Positions 8,453 through 17,494 of a DNA stretch of 64,000 bases are shown here, one piece after another. The notes beneath the pieces are model-generated. The model had not been told where the DNA came from. It ran no database searches and saw nothing but the letters and a program-made list of their open reading frames with translations. This DNA is from Paracoccus seriniphilus. GTDB taxonomy: Bacteria; Pseudomonadota; Alphaproteobacteria; Rhodobacterales; Rhodobacteraceae. Where the stretch lies: NCBI RefSeq assembly GCF_028553745.1, contig NZ_CP067130.1, positions 124,001 through 188,000 of the forward strand, given 5' to 3'. Numbering within the stretch: position 1 is the first letter of the stretch; each line of letters starts with the position of its first letter. Both the position numbers and the translations under genes were made by a program.

Positions 8453-9376
8453 ATGTCCGTTTCATCGCCGCCCGCCCCCAGCGCAAGGCTGACCGCGCGT
8501 GAGCGCCGCACCCGGTTCTGGCAGATGGTCCAGCTTATGCCGATCATGGCCATTCTGGTGTTGCTGTTCGGCGGTGCGCTGGTGCTGGCGATCCTGCAAT
8601 CGCTGGGTTTTGCCCCCTGGTTCGGGGTGAATACCTTCCCTGATTTCAGCTATTTCGGGGCGCTCTGGGGGTCTTCAACCTTCTGGGCATCGCTGGGGCT
8701 GACGCTGTATTACGCGACGGTTTCGACCGTGCTGGCGCTGATCCTTGGCATTCTTCTGGCCTTGGCGCTGGTGAAGACCTTTCCCAGCAAGACCTTCTAC
8801 AAATATCTCTACAAGCTGCCGCTGATGATCCCCTATACGGTCGGCATCGCGCTGGCGGTCCTGATGCTGTCCAATGGCGGGATGCTGTCGCGCCTTGCGG
8901 CCTTTTTCGGGATGATCGACGATCCCTCGCAATTTCCCCAGATCCTGAAAACCCATTACGGCTGGGGCATCATTGCGGTCTATGTATGGAAGCAGACCCC
9001 TTTCATCACGCTGGCTGTCTATGCGGTTCTGCTGGGCATCGGGCGCGAAACCGAAGAGGCGGCGGCAATCCTTGGGGCCAGCCGACGCACGATATTCTTT
9101 CGCGTGACCCTGCCCCAGATCCTGCCGGGCGTGGTGTCCTCGACGCTGATCTGCTTTGCCTTCAATGTCGGTGCCTTCGAAGCGCCCTTCATTCTGGGCG
9201 GCGGTTTCCCCGATACGCTGCCGGTGGTGGCATGGCGCTATTTCAATGACGCCGATTACACCTTGCAGCTTCAGGGCATGGCCACGGTGGTGTCCATCGG
9301 ACTGGTCGCCGGGGTGATCCTGTTTGGCTATCTCGCGGCCTATCGCCGCTATGAACGACGCATGGGACGGAACTGA
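8453..9376 (+). CDS. ABC importer permease 1
   Basis: 307 aa, about six to seven hydrophobic segments. The cytoplasmic EAA loop that docks the ATPase is visible as EEAAAILGASRRTIFFRVTLP. It belongs to the binding-protein-dependent permease family (PotB/YnjC type) and pairs with the next gene in a heterodimer. The permease 2 start follows the stop by one base. Confidence 0.9.
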   Translation: MSVSSPPAPSARLTARERRTRFWQMVQLMPIMAILVLLFGGALVLAILQSLGFAPWFGVNTFPDFSYFGALWGSSTFWASLGLTLYYATVSTVLALILGILLALALVKTFPSKTFYKYLYKLPLMIPYTVGIALAVLMLSNGGMLSRLAAFFGMIDDPSQFPQILKTHYGWGIIAVYVWKQTPFITLAVYAVLLGIGRETEEAAAILGASRRTIFFRVTLPQILPGVVSSTLICFAFNVGAFEAPFILGGGFPDTLPVVAWRYFNDADYTLQLQGMATVVSIGLVAGVILFGYLAAYRRYERRMGRN

Positions 9377-9377
9377 C

Positions 9378-10238
9378 ATGGCCAAGAAATTCAATATCGC
9401 GTTGTCCAGCCGGCTTTCGCCGTTCCAGAAATTCTATCTGCTGGTGATTGCCGGGTTCATCCTTGGCCCCTTCATCCCGCTGATCATCCAGAGCTTTGCC
9501 TTCCGTTGGGCCTGGCCCGATCTGCTGCCGGGCACATGGTGGCTGGAGCAACGCGAAAAGGCGATGGCACCGCTGGCCTGGGATTATGTGCTGTCGCCCT
9601 ATAGCCGCGTCTGGGAGGCAACGGTCAATACCGTGTTCATCGGCACCATCGTCACGGTGATCTGTCTGGCGATCTGTCTGCCTGCCGCCCGCGTTCTCGC
9701 GCGCGAGAAGTTCCGGGGCAAAAGCGCCTTCGAGTTCTTTCTGTCGCTGCCCCTGATCGTGCCCGAGGCGGCCATCGGCATCGCCCTGCTGATGATGTTC
9801 ATCCGGCTGGGGCTGGCGGGCAGCTATGTCGGCATCATCCTTGCCCATCTGATCCCCACGATCCCCTATATGGTGCGGATGCTGACCGCCGTTTATCAGG
9901 GGCTTGGCCGCGATTTCGAGGAACAGGCGATGATCCTTGGCGCCAGCCGCTGGCAGGTTCTGCGCCTTGTGACGCTGCCCATGCTGCTGCCCGGTGTGGT
10001 GGCGGGGGCGCTGTTCACCTTCCTGGTATCGACCAATATCTTCCTGCTGACCTTCTTTCTGGGGCAGGGCCAGATCGTCACCCTGCCGACGCTGCTGTTC
10101 TCGAAGATCGCGGGCGGCACGCTGGATGCCTCGGCTGCCGGCATCACCCTGATCGTGACCCTGCCGGGGATCATTCTGCTCATCATTTCGGAACGCTTCA
10201 TCAAGGAAGAGGCTTTCGGCAAGGGCTTTGGAAATTAA
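9378..10238 (+). CDS. ABC importer permease 2
   Basis: 286 aa from the ATG right after the permease 1 stop; the frame extends upstream but this start fits the spacing. Multiple membrane segments, EAA loop FEEQAMILGASRWQVLRLVTLP. It is the second half of the importer channel, followed closely by the nucleoside hydrolase gene with an AAGGAG site. Confidence 0.9.
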   Translation: MAKKFNIALSSRLSPFQKFYLLVIAGFILGPFIPLIIQSFAFRWAWPDLLPGTWWLEQREKAMAPLAWDYVLSPYSRVWEATVNTVFIGTIVTVICLAICLPAARVLAREKFRGKSAFEFFLSLPLIVPEAAIGIALLMMFIRLGLAGSYVGIILAHLIPTIPYMVRMLTAVYQGLGRDFEEQAMILGASRWQVLRLVTLPMLLPGVVAGALFTFLVSTNIFLLTFFLGQGQIVTLPTLLFSKIAGGTLDASAAGITLIVTLPGIILLIISERFIKEEAFGKGFGN

Positions 10239-10250
10239 GGAGACCCATCC

Positions 10251-11360
10251 ATGACCACCCCGCTTTCCATTCTCGAAAGGTTTCCAAAGCTTGACGATGC
10301 CTTCGTCGAGGGCCGCCTTGGCCGTCCCGGTCCATCGCCGCGGGTGATCATCGACACCGACACCGCCAATGAGATCGACGATCAATATGCGCTGGCATGG
10401 GCCTTGCTGTCGCCCGAGCGGCTGGAACTGGAGGGCGTCACCGCCGTGCCCTTCAGCTTTGCCCATCACCGCGAAGAGCTGATCGAGTCGGTTGCCGCGC
10501 TGCGCGCGGCCTCGGATGCGGACAGCAAGGACAAGTTCATGGGCGGTCTGGGCGGCTGGGCACAGCGCCTGATCGAACAGGATCGCCGCGCCGAAGAGGT
10601 GAAATTCGTCGGCCCCGACGAGGGTGTCGAACTGTCCTATCAAGAGATCCTGCGCGTCTTTGACAAATGCGGCGTCCCCGCCGAGGGCAAGGTCTTTCGG
10701 GGCAGCCCCGGCTATCTGCAAGGTCTGGATGCGCCCATCGACACGCCGGCCGCGCGTTTCATCATTGAACGGGCGCGTGCGGATGACGACCGTCCGCTCT
10801 ATATTCTGGCGATGGGCGCGCTGACCAATATCGCCTCGGCGCTGCTGATGGCCCCTGACATCATCGAAAAGATCGTCGTGGTCTGGACCTCGGGCTTTCC
10901 ATCCTATGCGCCCTTCAGCAATGTGCCCTCGCTGAATCTTGTGCAGGACCGTCTGGCTTCGCAACTGCTGTTTGATTGCGCTGTGCCCCATGTCTATCTG
11001 CCCGGTTATCATGTCGGCGCGCAGTTGAAGCTGTCGTTGCCCGAGATGGAGCGTTTCGTCCAGGACAAGGGCGCGATCGGCGCCTATCTGCATCACCTTT
11101 ATACCAACAATCCGCTGCACGAGATGTTCGCCATCACCGGCGCGGAAACCAAGACCTGGGTGATCTGGGATGTGATCAATGTCGCATGGCTGTTTGACGA
11201 GAAATATGTGTCCACGCATATGACCCGTTCGCCGCTGCTGGATGACGGGCTGTTCTGGCGCCATCCCGAGGGCCGTCATCCGATGCTGGAGGCCTATGAT
11301 CTGGATCGCGATGCGATTTTCGAGGACATGTATCGCGCATTGGATCGCGCCCCGGCCTAG
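10251..11360 (+). CDS. Nucleoside hydrolase (IUNH family), cytoplasmic
   Basis: 369 aa without signal peptide. The calcium-binding signature DTDTANEIDD (35-44) is the IUNH fingerprint, and ILAMGALTNIA matches the LGPLTNIA region. The family cleaves N-glycosidic bonds of nucleosides to base plus sugar. As last gene of the importer operon, and only 12 bp after it, it implies that the imported solute carries an N-glycosidic bond and that the released sugar feeds the isomerase, kinase and aldolase upstream (inference). The protein is somewhat longer than typical IUNH enzymes (about 310-330 aa), with insertions around residues 70-170. Confidence 0.88.
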   Translation: MTTPLSILERFPKLDDAFVEGRLGRPGPSPRVIIDTDTANEIDDQYALAWALLSPERLELEGVTAVPFSFAHHREELIESVAALRAASDADSKDKFMGGLGGWAQRLIEQDRRAEEVKFVGPDEGVELSYQEILRVFDKCGVPAEGKVFRGSPGYLQGLDAPIDTPAARFIIERARADDDRPLYILAMGALTNIASALLMAPDIIEKIVVVWTSGFPSYAPFSNVPSLNLVQDRLASQLLFDCAVPHVYLPGYHVGAQLKLSLPEMERFVQDKGAIGAYLHHLYTNNPLHEMFAITGAETKTWVIWDVINVAWLFDEKYVSTHMTRSPLLDDGLFWRHPEGRHPMLEAYDLDRDAIFEDMYRALDRAPA

Positions 11361-11365
11361 TCTGT

Positions 11366-11395
11366 TTCAGGGGGGCAGGGCCTGTCCCCCGCTCC
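11366..11395 (+). terminator. Possible hairpin between convergent operons
   Basis: A G-rich arm and a C-rich arm (GGGGGGCA and TGTCCCCC, one wobble pair) can form an 8-bp stem with a short loop just after the nucleoside hydrolase stop. There is no T tract, so it is at best a weak terminator. Confidence 0.3.
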
Positions 11396-11416
11396 CGCCG
11401 CCGGGGCCGGGAAACC

Positions 11417-12439
11417 CTATGGCTGCACCATGGCGGCATTCCATTCCGCCAGCAGCCCGGCCCGCCGCAGCTGATCGCCATAGACCAGCAGGCCGGTATC
11501 CAGCCGGATCGGTCGCAAATGCGCCGAAGGTTCGGGACCAAGGCCGGGCATCAGGGCGACGCCCGCATCGCTGGCGATCTGCCGTTGCGCGACATCCGAC
11601 AGCAGGAAAGACAGCAGGTCGGTCGCGCCCTGCGGGTCATTCGCATTCGATGGAACCAGCGCCGAACGGACAATCGCGAATGTGTAATCCTCAAGCGCCA
11701 GCTGCACCAGATCGGGATCGCCGGGCGTGAAGCGCGACGCATAGCTGGCGACGACATTATAGGCGATGGTAATCCGTCCGGCGCGCAATTCGTCGATCAT
11801 CTCGACGGAACAGCAGAACAGCCGCGTGTTCAGCCGACCCATGACCTCGGCAAGACGCCAGAACCCTTCGGATTCGCGGCTGTCCTGCGAGATCAGGAAA
11901 TAGCCGACCCCCGATTGCTGCGGATCATAGGTCGCGATACGACCGTTCAGCGCATCGGGATGTTCGCGCATCATGGCGATCAGGTCGCGCCTTGTATGCG
12001 GCACCGGCAGATCGCCAAGACCACGACGCGATGCCAGTGTCACCACCGGCTCCAGCGCGACGCCGAAAAGCTGATCGCGCCAGCGCGCCCATGCGGGCAG
12101 ATTGCCCAGCTTTGGCATGATCGATGCCGCGAAACCGTCATTGGCCAGTTTCATCTGCAGATCCATTGCCGAGGACATGACCAGATCATAGGGCACCGCC
12201 TCGTCATGTATCGCACGGAAGACCTCGATGCTGGCGGCCTGATCGTAACGGATGCGCAGATCGGGGCGGGCATCCGCGAAGGCCTGCATCACCTGGCTTA
12301 TGGCGGCCAGATCGGTTGTCGACAGAACCGATATCTCTTTCGCGCCAGCGCCGAAGATCTGCTGTTCCTCGATCTCATAGGCGTGGCTCTGCGTGGTCAG
12401 GCCAAGCGTTACAAGAGCGGCAAGAACAAGATGGCGCAT
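11417..12439 (-). CDS. Periplasmic binding protein linked to the TctDE-type system
   Basis: 340 aa with signal peptide (cleavage near TQSHA, about residue 20). It resembles Fe3+/thiamine-type periplasmic binding proteins (extracellular solute-binding family). It is encoded last in the regulator-sensor-binding protein operon and its start lies 31 bp inside the histidine kinase gene, so the two are co-translated. No permease or ATPase is adjacent, so it probably acts as a ligand-sensing partner of the kinase rather than in transport (inference). Confidence 0.78.
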   Translation of the reverse strand: MRHLVLAALVTLGLTTQSHAYEIEEQQIFGAGAKEISVLSTTDLAAISQVMQAFADARPDLRIRYDQAASIEVFRAIHDEAVPYDLVMSSAMDLQMKLANDGFAASIMPKLGNLPAWARWRDQLFGVALEPVVTLASRRGLGDLPVPHTRRDLIAMMREHPDALNGRIATYDPQQSGVGYFLISQDSRESEGFWRLAEVMGRLNTRLFCCSVEMIDELRAGRITIAYNVVASYASRFTPGDPDLVQLALEDYTFAIVRSALVPSNANDPQGATDLLSFLLSDVAQRQIASDAGVALMPGLGPEPSAHLRPIRLDTGLLVYGDQLRRAGLLAEWNAAMVQP

Positions 12440-13797
12440 GCGCCTTTCTCCTTTCCCGGTTCAAGGGTGAATTTGCCGCGATGGGCTGCGGCCACCCCGG
12501 CGACGATGGTCAGTCCCAGACCCGATCCGACAATGTCGCTGACATTGCTGCCACGCTGGAAGCGCGCGGTCAGATTGCTGTCGGATGCGGACAAGCCCCG
12601 GCCTTCATCGGTGATCGTCAGCCGGGCCATGCCCTCGGCCTTGTCCAGCCGGATTCGCACCTGACCCTCGCTTCGGGAGTATTTCAATGCATTGTCCAGC
12701 AGGTTGCGCAGCGCGACCTCGATCATCCGCTCATCGGCCTGAACGGGGCAGCTTTCGTCCAGACCCTCGTTCAGGATCTCGATGTCGCGCATTTCGGCGA
12801 TGGGCTGGACCGAACGCAGCACCGAGCGCGTCAGCATGGCGAAATCTACCTGTGTCGTCAGGAATTGTTCGCTGCGATACAGAACCATCGCATGATCGAG
12901 GATCTGGTTCGCCGAGCGGCTGCTTTCCCCGATGGCGCGCACCATCCGCCGCAGCCGTGCCCGTGTCACCTCGTCCGAGGTTTCGGCCAGCGCCATTTCT
13001 GCCTCGGTTCGCACCAGAGACAGGGGCGTGCGAATGCGATGCGCGGCTTCAAAGATGAAGGTTTCGGTCAGCTTCAGCGCGCCGCGAAGCCGGGCGATGA
13101 AGTCGTTCAGCGAGCCCACCAGCGGCACCAGCTCGCGCGGGGTGGGATGGCGGACCGGGCGCAGATCATGCGGCCCGCGCCGGGCGACGGCCTCGGCCAG
13201 ACGATCCACGGGGCGGATCACCGCGCGGGTGGTCCACAGCGCCAGCGGCACGGCAAGCGCCAGAAATCCCAGCCCGATCCATGCTGCGCTGCGTGCTGTG
13301 TCACGTGCGATGGTCGCCTGACCATCGCGCGTCTGGCCCAATGTCACGGCGATTTCCTGCATCCGGTTGTCCAGCCGCACGCGCCGGGTAATCGCCGCCA
13401 GTCTCAGCCTGCTGTCCTGATAGTCTCCGCTGTAAAAGACCGGCGACAGATCATCCGGTGCGTGTGGCGGCTGTGGCAGCGCCGGATAGCCCGTCACCAG
13501 ACGATCCCCGATCATCAGGCTGTAGAAGATCCGTTCATCCCCCATCGCGCCCAGCATCGAGAATGTCGCATAGGGCAGATCCAGCGCCAGCCCTTCGTCC
13601 ACAGCCCGGATGCCGTCGCCGACCGAGATCACCGCCGCGCCCAGAATGGCGTCCTGACTGGCACGAGAGGCGCGTTCGGCCGCAAAGCGCACCGCAAAGA
13701 ACAGCGCCACGACCAGCAAGAGAAACAGGGCGACGAATTGCCAGACCAGCCTGCGCCGCAGCGAGAATCCGGCCGGGCGCGGCTGCAGCGGTCTCAT
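12409..13797 (-). CDS. tctE: TctE-type sensor histidine kinase
   Basis: 462 aa. Two membrane segments (about 18-38 and 173-192) enclose a periplasmic TctE-N-like sensor region. A HAMP-like linker, the H box EAAHRIRTPL (H253), the N box RNLLDNALKYS and the G boxes DEGRGLS and GSGLGLTI follow. It phosphorylates the adjacent OmpR-type regulator. The residue after the His is Arg rather than the common Glu/Gln. Four-base overlap with the regulator gene. Confidence 0.9.
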   Translation of the reverse strand: MRPLQPRPAGFSLRRRLVWQFVALFLLLVVALFFAVRFAAERASRASQDAILGAAVISVGDGIRAVDEGLALDLPYATFSMLGAMGDERIFYSLMIGDRLVTGYPALPQPPHAPDDLSPVFYSGDYQDSRLRLAAITRRVRLDNRMQEIAVTLGQTRDGQATIARDTARSAAWIGLGFLALAVPLALWTTRAVIRPVDRLAEAVARRGPHDLRPVRHPTPRELVPLVGSLNDFIARLRGALKLTETFIFEAAHRIRTPLSLVRTEAEMALAETSDEVTRARLRRMVRAIGESSRSANQILDHAMVLYRSEQFLTTQVDFAMLTRSVLRSVQPIAEMRDIEILNEGLDESCPVQADERMIEVALRNLLDNALKYSRSEGQVRIRLDKAEGMARLTITDEGRGLSASDSNLTARFQRGSNVSDIVGSGLGLTIVAGVAAAHRGKFTLEPGKEKGACAILFLPLL

Positions 13798-14459
13798 TCC
13801 GGGATCAGCCGATAGCCAACCCCGCGCAGCGTCTCCAGACGCGCGCCCGAACCTTCCAGCTTGCGTCGCAACCGGCCGACATAGACCTCGATCGCATTGT
13901 CGCTGATTTCCTCGTCAAAGGAAAACAGCCGGTCGATCAGATGGGCTTTGGAATAGGCCTGGCCGGGCCGCGACAGCAGGATTTCCAGCAGGCGCAATTC
14001 GCGCGCGCGCAGCTCGCGGACCTCATCCCCGATGGTGATATTGGCCGCCAGCGCATCAAAGATGAAGCCTGCATAATGCTGGCGGCTGTCGGCCACACCC
14101 TGATGGCGGCGCAGGACGGCGCGGCAGCGGGCCTGCAATTCGGCGAAATCGAAGGGTTTGGTGATATAATCATCGGCACCCTGATCCAGCGTGCTGACCC
14201 GGTCGCTGACCGAGGCGCTGGCGGTCATCATGATGACAGGCGTGTTGTGCCGCGCCGCGCGTTCGCGCGCCAGAAAGTCGCGGCCATCGCCATCTGGCAG
14301 GGAAATATCCAGCAGGATCAGGTCATAGGGGGCGGTTGCCAGAAATTCCTTTGCCTCGCCCAATGTGCCCGCGCGGTCCACACCATGCCCGTCCATCGCC
14401 AGACGTGACGCCACGGCGGCAGCCAGTTCATCGCTGTCTTCGACAAGAAGAAACCGCAT
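13794..14459 (-). CDS. tctD: TctD-type OmpR-family response regulator
   Basis: 221 aa. Receiver domain with acidic pocket VEDSD (7-11), phospho-acceptor D51 in LLDISLPDGDG and the conserved Lys in YITKPFDF; C-terminal winged helix (about 125-220). It is transcribed divergently from tctCBA, the classical arrangement for TctD-controlled tricarboxylate uptake. Confidence 0.92.
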   Translation of the reverse strand: MRFLLVEDSDELAAAVASRLAMDGHGVDRAGTLGEAKEFLATAPYDLILLDISLPDGDGRDFLARERAARHNTPVIMMTASASVSDRVSTLDQGADDYITKPFDFAELQARCRAVLRRHQGVADSRQHYAGFIFDALAANITIGDEVRELRARELRLLEILLSRPGQAYSKAHLIDRLFSFDEEISDNAIEVYVGRLRRKLEGSGARLETLRGVGYRLIPE

Positions 14460-14563
14460 TCGCCCAACTTTTCAGCAGTTCATGACAGGTTGGTGTCAGC
14501 TTTTCATCAAAATCTGTGTCTCGCAAGCCCGCGCCGATCCGGCGGGTGAGAGGGAGGAATATC
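14460..14563. promoter_or_regulatory. Divergent tctD/tctC control region
   Basis: The 104-bp gap holds an inverted repeat TGACA (14483-14487), 6 bp, TGTCA (14494-14498), flanked by TTCAT on both sides. It is a candidate TctD operator by position. A strong AGGGAGGA ribosome site precedes the tctC ATG. Confidence 0.5.
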
Positions 14564-15523
14564 ATGAAGAACTGGACCCGCGTGGCGATTGCCGCGCTGA
14601 TGACAAGTGTTGCCGCACCTGCAATTGCCGAAGAATGCATTGCGCCGGCCAATCCCGGCGGCGGCTGGGACTTTACCTGCCGTCAGATCGGGCGGATCAT
14701 GACCGAGCTGGGGATCGTGCCCAATCTGGTGCAGGTGACCAATCTTGCCGGTGCCGGTGGCGGCGTGGCCTTCACGCAGGTCGTCAGCAGCCGCAACGAG
14801 GACCCCGATGTCTTTGTCGCCGCCAGTTCGGCCACGACCACCCGTCTGGCGCAGAATGCCTTTGCCGGTGCGACCGCAGATCAGGTACGCTGGGTGGGCA
14901 CGATTGGCGGCGATCCCGGGGTGATTGTCGTGGCCAAGGACAGCCCGTTCCAGAATCTGGGCGATCTGGTCGAGGCCGTGAAGGCCGATCCGTCGAAAGT
15001 GGCCTTTGCCGGTGGTTCCGCCGTGGGCGGTTTCGATCACCTGAAGGTCCTGATGATGCTGGACAAGGCCGGTTTTGACGAGGCCCGCAAGGTCAAATAT
15101 ATCGGTCTTGACGGTGGCGCGGATGCCATCACCCAGACGGTTGGCGGCTTTGCGCAGGCCATGACCGGCGATCTGTCCGAGATCACGGGCTTCATCAAAT
15201 CCGGCGATGTGCGCCAGATCGCGGTGCTGTCCGAGGAACGCATCTCGGGCTTTGAGGATGTCCCGACCGCCAAGGAGCAGGGCGTGGATATCGTCGCAAT
15301 GAACTGGCGCGGGATCTATGTGCCCAAGGGCATCAGCGATGAACGCTATGACGAATGGGTCGAGACCCTGAAAAAGGTCGGTGCCAGCGACGAATGGCAA
15401 CAGGTCATGTCCGAAAACGGACTGGCATCCTATGATGTGTTCGGCGCTGAATTCGAGCAATTCGTGGCCGACAATATCGCCCAGATTCAAGAGGTCTCGA
15501 AAGAGATCGGGTTGCTGAAATGA
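14564..15523 (+). CDS. tctC: TctC-family tripartite tricarboxylate binding protein
   Basis: 319 aa from the ATG behind AGGGAGGA. Signal peptide about 1-22 (AAPAIA). Mature part typical of TctC: PGGGWDFTCRQIG near 30-42, a VTNLAGAGGGVAF ligand loop, and a VPTAKEQGVD region. It captures an organic acid in the periplasm for the TctB/TctA channel. Its control by the divergent TctDE-type system is implied by position. The ligand is unknown; citrate-like acids are usual for the family. Confidence 0.9.
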   Translation: MKNWTRVAIAALMTSVAAPAIAEECIAPANPGGGWDFTCRQIGRIMTELGIVPNLVQVTNLAGAGGGVAFTQVVSSRNEDPDVFVAASSATTTRLAQNAFAGATADQVRWVGTIGGDPGVIVVAKDSPFQNLGDLVEAVKADPSKVAFAGGSAVGGFDHLKVLMMLDKAGFDEARKVKYIGLDGGADAITQTVGGFAQAMTGDLSEITGFIKSGDVRQIAVLSEERISGFEDVPTAKEQGVDIVAMNWRGIYVPKGISDERYDEWVETLKKVGASDEWQQVMSENGLASYDVFGAEFEQFVADNIAQIQEVSKEIGLLK

Positions 15524-15963
15524 TCCGCGGCGACCGTATCTTCGGGACGGTCATGATTGTCATAGCGCTGGGGTATATCCTCAGCGCATATGGCATCGAG
15601 ACCAGCTTCATGTCCGACCCGGTCGGCCCGCGTGTCTTTCCCTATCTGATTGCGCTCGTGATGATCGTCTGCTCGCTTGTCATGGTGCTGCGCCCCGATC
15701 CCGAGGCCGACTGGCCCGCCGCGCCGATGCTGCTTCAGCTTGGGATCGCCTTTGCGGTGCTGGTCGCCTATGCCTATGCGATCACGCCCCTGGGCTTCAT
15801 CCTGCCCACCGCCATCGCTTCGGGCGTGCTGTGTTGGCAGATCGCGGGCAAGCCGCTTCGTGCCGCGATTACCGGCGCCGGACTGGGTGTCGGGCTGTGG
15901 GTGTTGTTCCGTCTGATCCTGGGGCTTGGCCTGCGCGGCCTGCCTGCCGGCTGGGGGTTCTGA
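15520..15963 (+). CDS. tctB: TctB-family small membrane subunit
   Basis: 147 aa, four hydrophobic segments, as in TctB subunits. It starts inside the tctC stop (ATGA) and precedes tctA by 3 bp. It forms the membrane complex with TctA. Confidence 0.9.
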   Translation: MIRGDRIFGTVMIVIALGYILSAYGIETSFMSDPVGPRVFPYLIALVMIVCSLVMVLRPDPEADWPAAPMLLQLGIAFAVLVAYAYAITPLGFILPTAIASGVLCWQIAGKPLRAAITGAGLGVGLWVLFRLILGLGLRGLPAGWGF

Positions 15964-15966
15964 GCC

Positions 15967-17493
15967 ATGGACATTCTTTCCAATCTTGCGATGGGCTTTC
16001 AGATCGCCGCATCGCCCTATACGCTGCTTCTGGCCGTGATCGGCTGTTTTGTCGGCACGATCATCGGGGCGCTGCCCGGACTTGGGCCGTCAAATGGTGT
16101 GGCGCTGCTGATTCCCATATCGTTCTCGATGGGGCTGGACGCGATTTCCTCGCTGGTGCTGCTGACTTCGGTCTATTACGGCGCGATGTATGGTGGGCGG
16201 ATCAGTTCGATCCTGCTGAATATTCCCGGCGATGAACCGGCGATGATGACAACGCTGGACGGCTATCCGATGGCCAAACAAGGGCGCGCCGCCGAGGCCC
16301 TGGTCGTGTCGGGCGTCGCCTCTTTTGTCGGCGCTTTCGCCGCAACGATCGGGCTGATGATCTTTGCGCCCTATCTGGCCCGCGTTGCCTTCAAATTCGG
16401 CCCGGCCGAATATTTCGCGCTGTATATGCTGGCCTTCTGCACGCTTGGCGGAATCGGGTCCAGCAATCAGGCCAAATCCGCGCTTGCCGCCGCGATCGGT
16501 CTGGCCATTGCCATGATCGGTCTGGACAAGACAACTGGCATGCCGCGTTTCACCTTTGGCGAGCTGCATCTGATGGACGGGGTGGATTTTCTGGTCGCGA
16601 TTGTCGGCCTGTTCGCCGTTGCCGAGGTGTTCTTCTTCATCGAGACCCATGGCCGGGACAGCGCCATCGGTGTCAAGCTGGGCAAGATCAGGGTGCCCTG
16701 GAAGATGCTGCGCCAGACCAGCGGCGCGATGATGCGTGGCACGGGGATCGGCTTTGTCTCGGGCGTCCTGCCGGGCGCGGGGGCTTCGCTGGGGTCATTT
16801 CTGGCCTATATGGCAGAGAAATCTCTGGCCCGCGACAAGGACAGCTTTGGTTCGGGCAATCCCAAGGGCGTCGCCGCGCCCGAGGCTGGCAACAATGCCG
16901 CAGCTGGGGGTGCGCTGGTGCCGATGCTGACGCTGGGAGTGCCGGGTTCGGGGACGACGGCGGTGCTGCTGGCGCTGTTGCTGACGCTGAACATCACGCC
17001 TGGCCCGTTGCTGTTCACCGAAAGGCCCGAGGTGGTCTGGTCGCTGATCGCGGCGCTGCTGATTGCCAATATCGTGCTGCTGCTGATGAACGTGCCGATG
17101 GTCAGGATCTTTGTGCATATCCTGTCGGTGCCCGCATGGATCCTGCTGCCGGGCGTCACCATGGTTGCCTTTGTGGGCATCTATTCCCTGACCGGGTCCA
17201 GCTTTGACATGCTTATGATGGTCGGGTTCGGGGCCCTTGGCTATGTGATGCGCAAGCTGAGCATTCCGACGGTGCCGGCGATCCTTGGCATTCTTCTGGG
17301 CAATGCCATGGAGGACAATCTGCGCCGCGCGATGGTGCTGTCGGACGGAGACTGGGCTTTCCTGTTCAGTTCACCTATCGCCGTGGGGCTGTGGATTGCG
17401 GCCATTCTGGGCTTTGTCGCCCCGATTTTCCTGCGTGGCCTGCTGAAAAAGCCGGCCTTGCCGGATGACGACCCAACAACGATCGAGGACTGA
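15967..17493 (+). CDS. tctA: TctA-family large membrane subunit
   Basis: 508 aa, about ten to twelve membrane segments. Conserved TctA features: GALPGLGPSNGVALLIP near 38-54, YGGRISSILLNIPGDEPA, and GVAAPEAGNNAAAGGALVPMLTLGVPGSGTTA in the middle. It is the ion-coupled translocation subunit. An AtuA-family gene follows one base after the stop, suggesting that the transported acid is metabolised by it. Confidence 0.93.
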   Translation: MDILSNLAMGFQIAASPYTLLLAVIGCFVGTIIGALPGLGPSNGVALLIPISFSMGLDAISSLVLLTSVYYGAMYGGRISSILLNIPGDEPAMMTTLDGYPMAKQGRAAEALVVSGVASFVGAFAATIGLMIFAPYLARVAFKFGPAEYFALYMLAFCTLGGIGSSNQAKSALAAAIGLAIAMIGLDKTTGMPRFTFGELHLMDGVDFLVAIVGLFAVAEVFFFIETHGRDSAIGVKLGKIRVPWKMLRQTSGAMMRGTGIGFVSGVLPGAGASLGSFLAYMAEKSLARDKDSFGSGNPKGVAAPEAGNNAAAGGALVPMLTLGVPGSGTTAVLLALLLTLNITPGPLLFTERPEVVWSLIAALLIANIVLLLMNVPMVRIFVHILSVPAWILLPGVTMVAFVGIYSLTGSSFDMLMMVGFGALGYVMRKLSIPTVPAILGILLGNAMEDNLRRAMVLSDGDWAFLFSSPIAVGLWIAAILGFVAPIFLRGLLKKPALPDDDPTTIED

Positions 17494-17494
17494 C

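Noticed and set aside
5803..8553. Long minus-strand frame (over 900 codons) opposite the ABC importer genes
   Set aside because: Same shadow composition; the plus-strand ATPase and binding protein have complete motifs and ribosome sites.
9243..11279. Long minus-strand frame opposite permease 2 and the nucleoside hydrolase
   Set aside because: Shadow of conserved plus-strand genes; no start signal or motif.
11417..12439. Part of a classical ABC iron importer
   Set aside because: No permease or ATPase next to it; it overlaps the sensor kinase gene, so a sensing role fits better.
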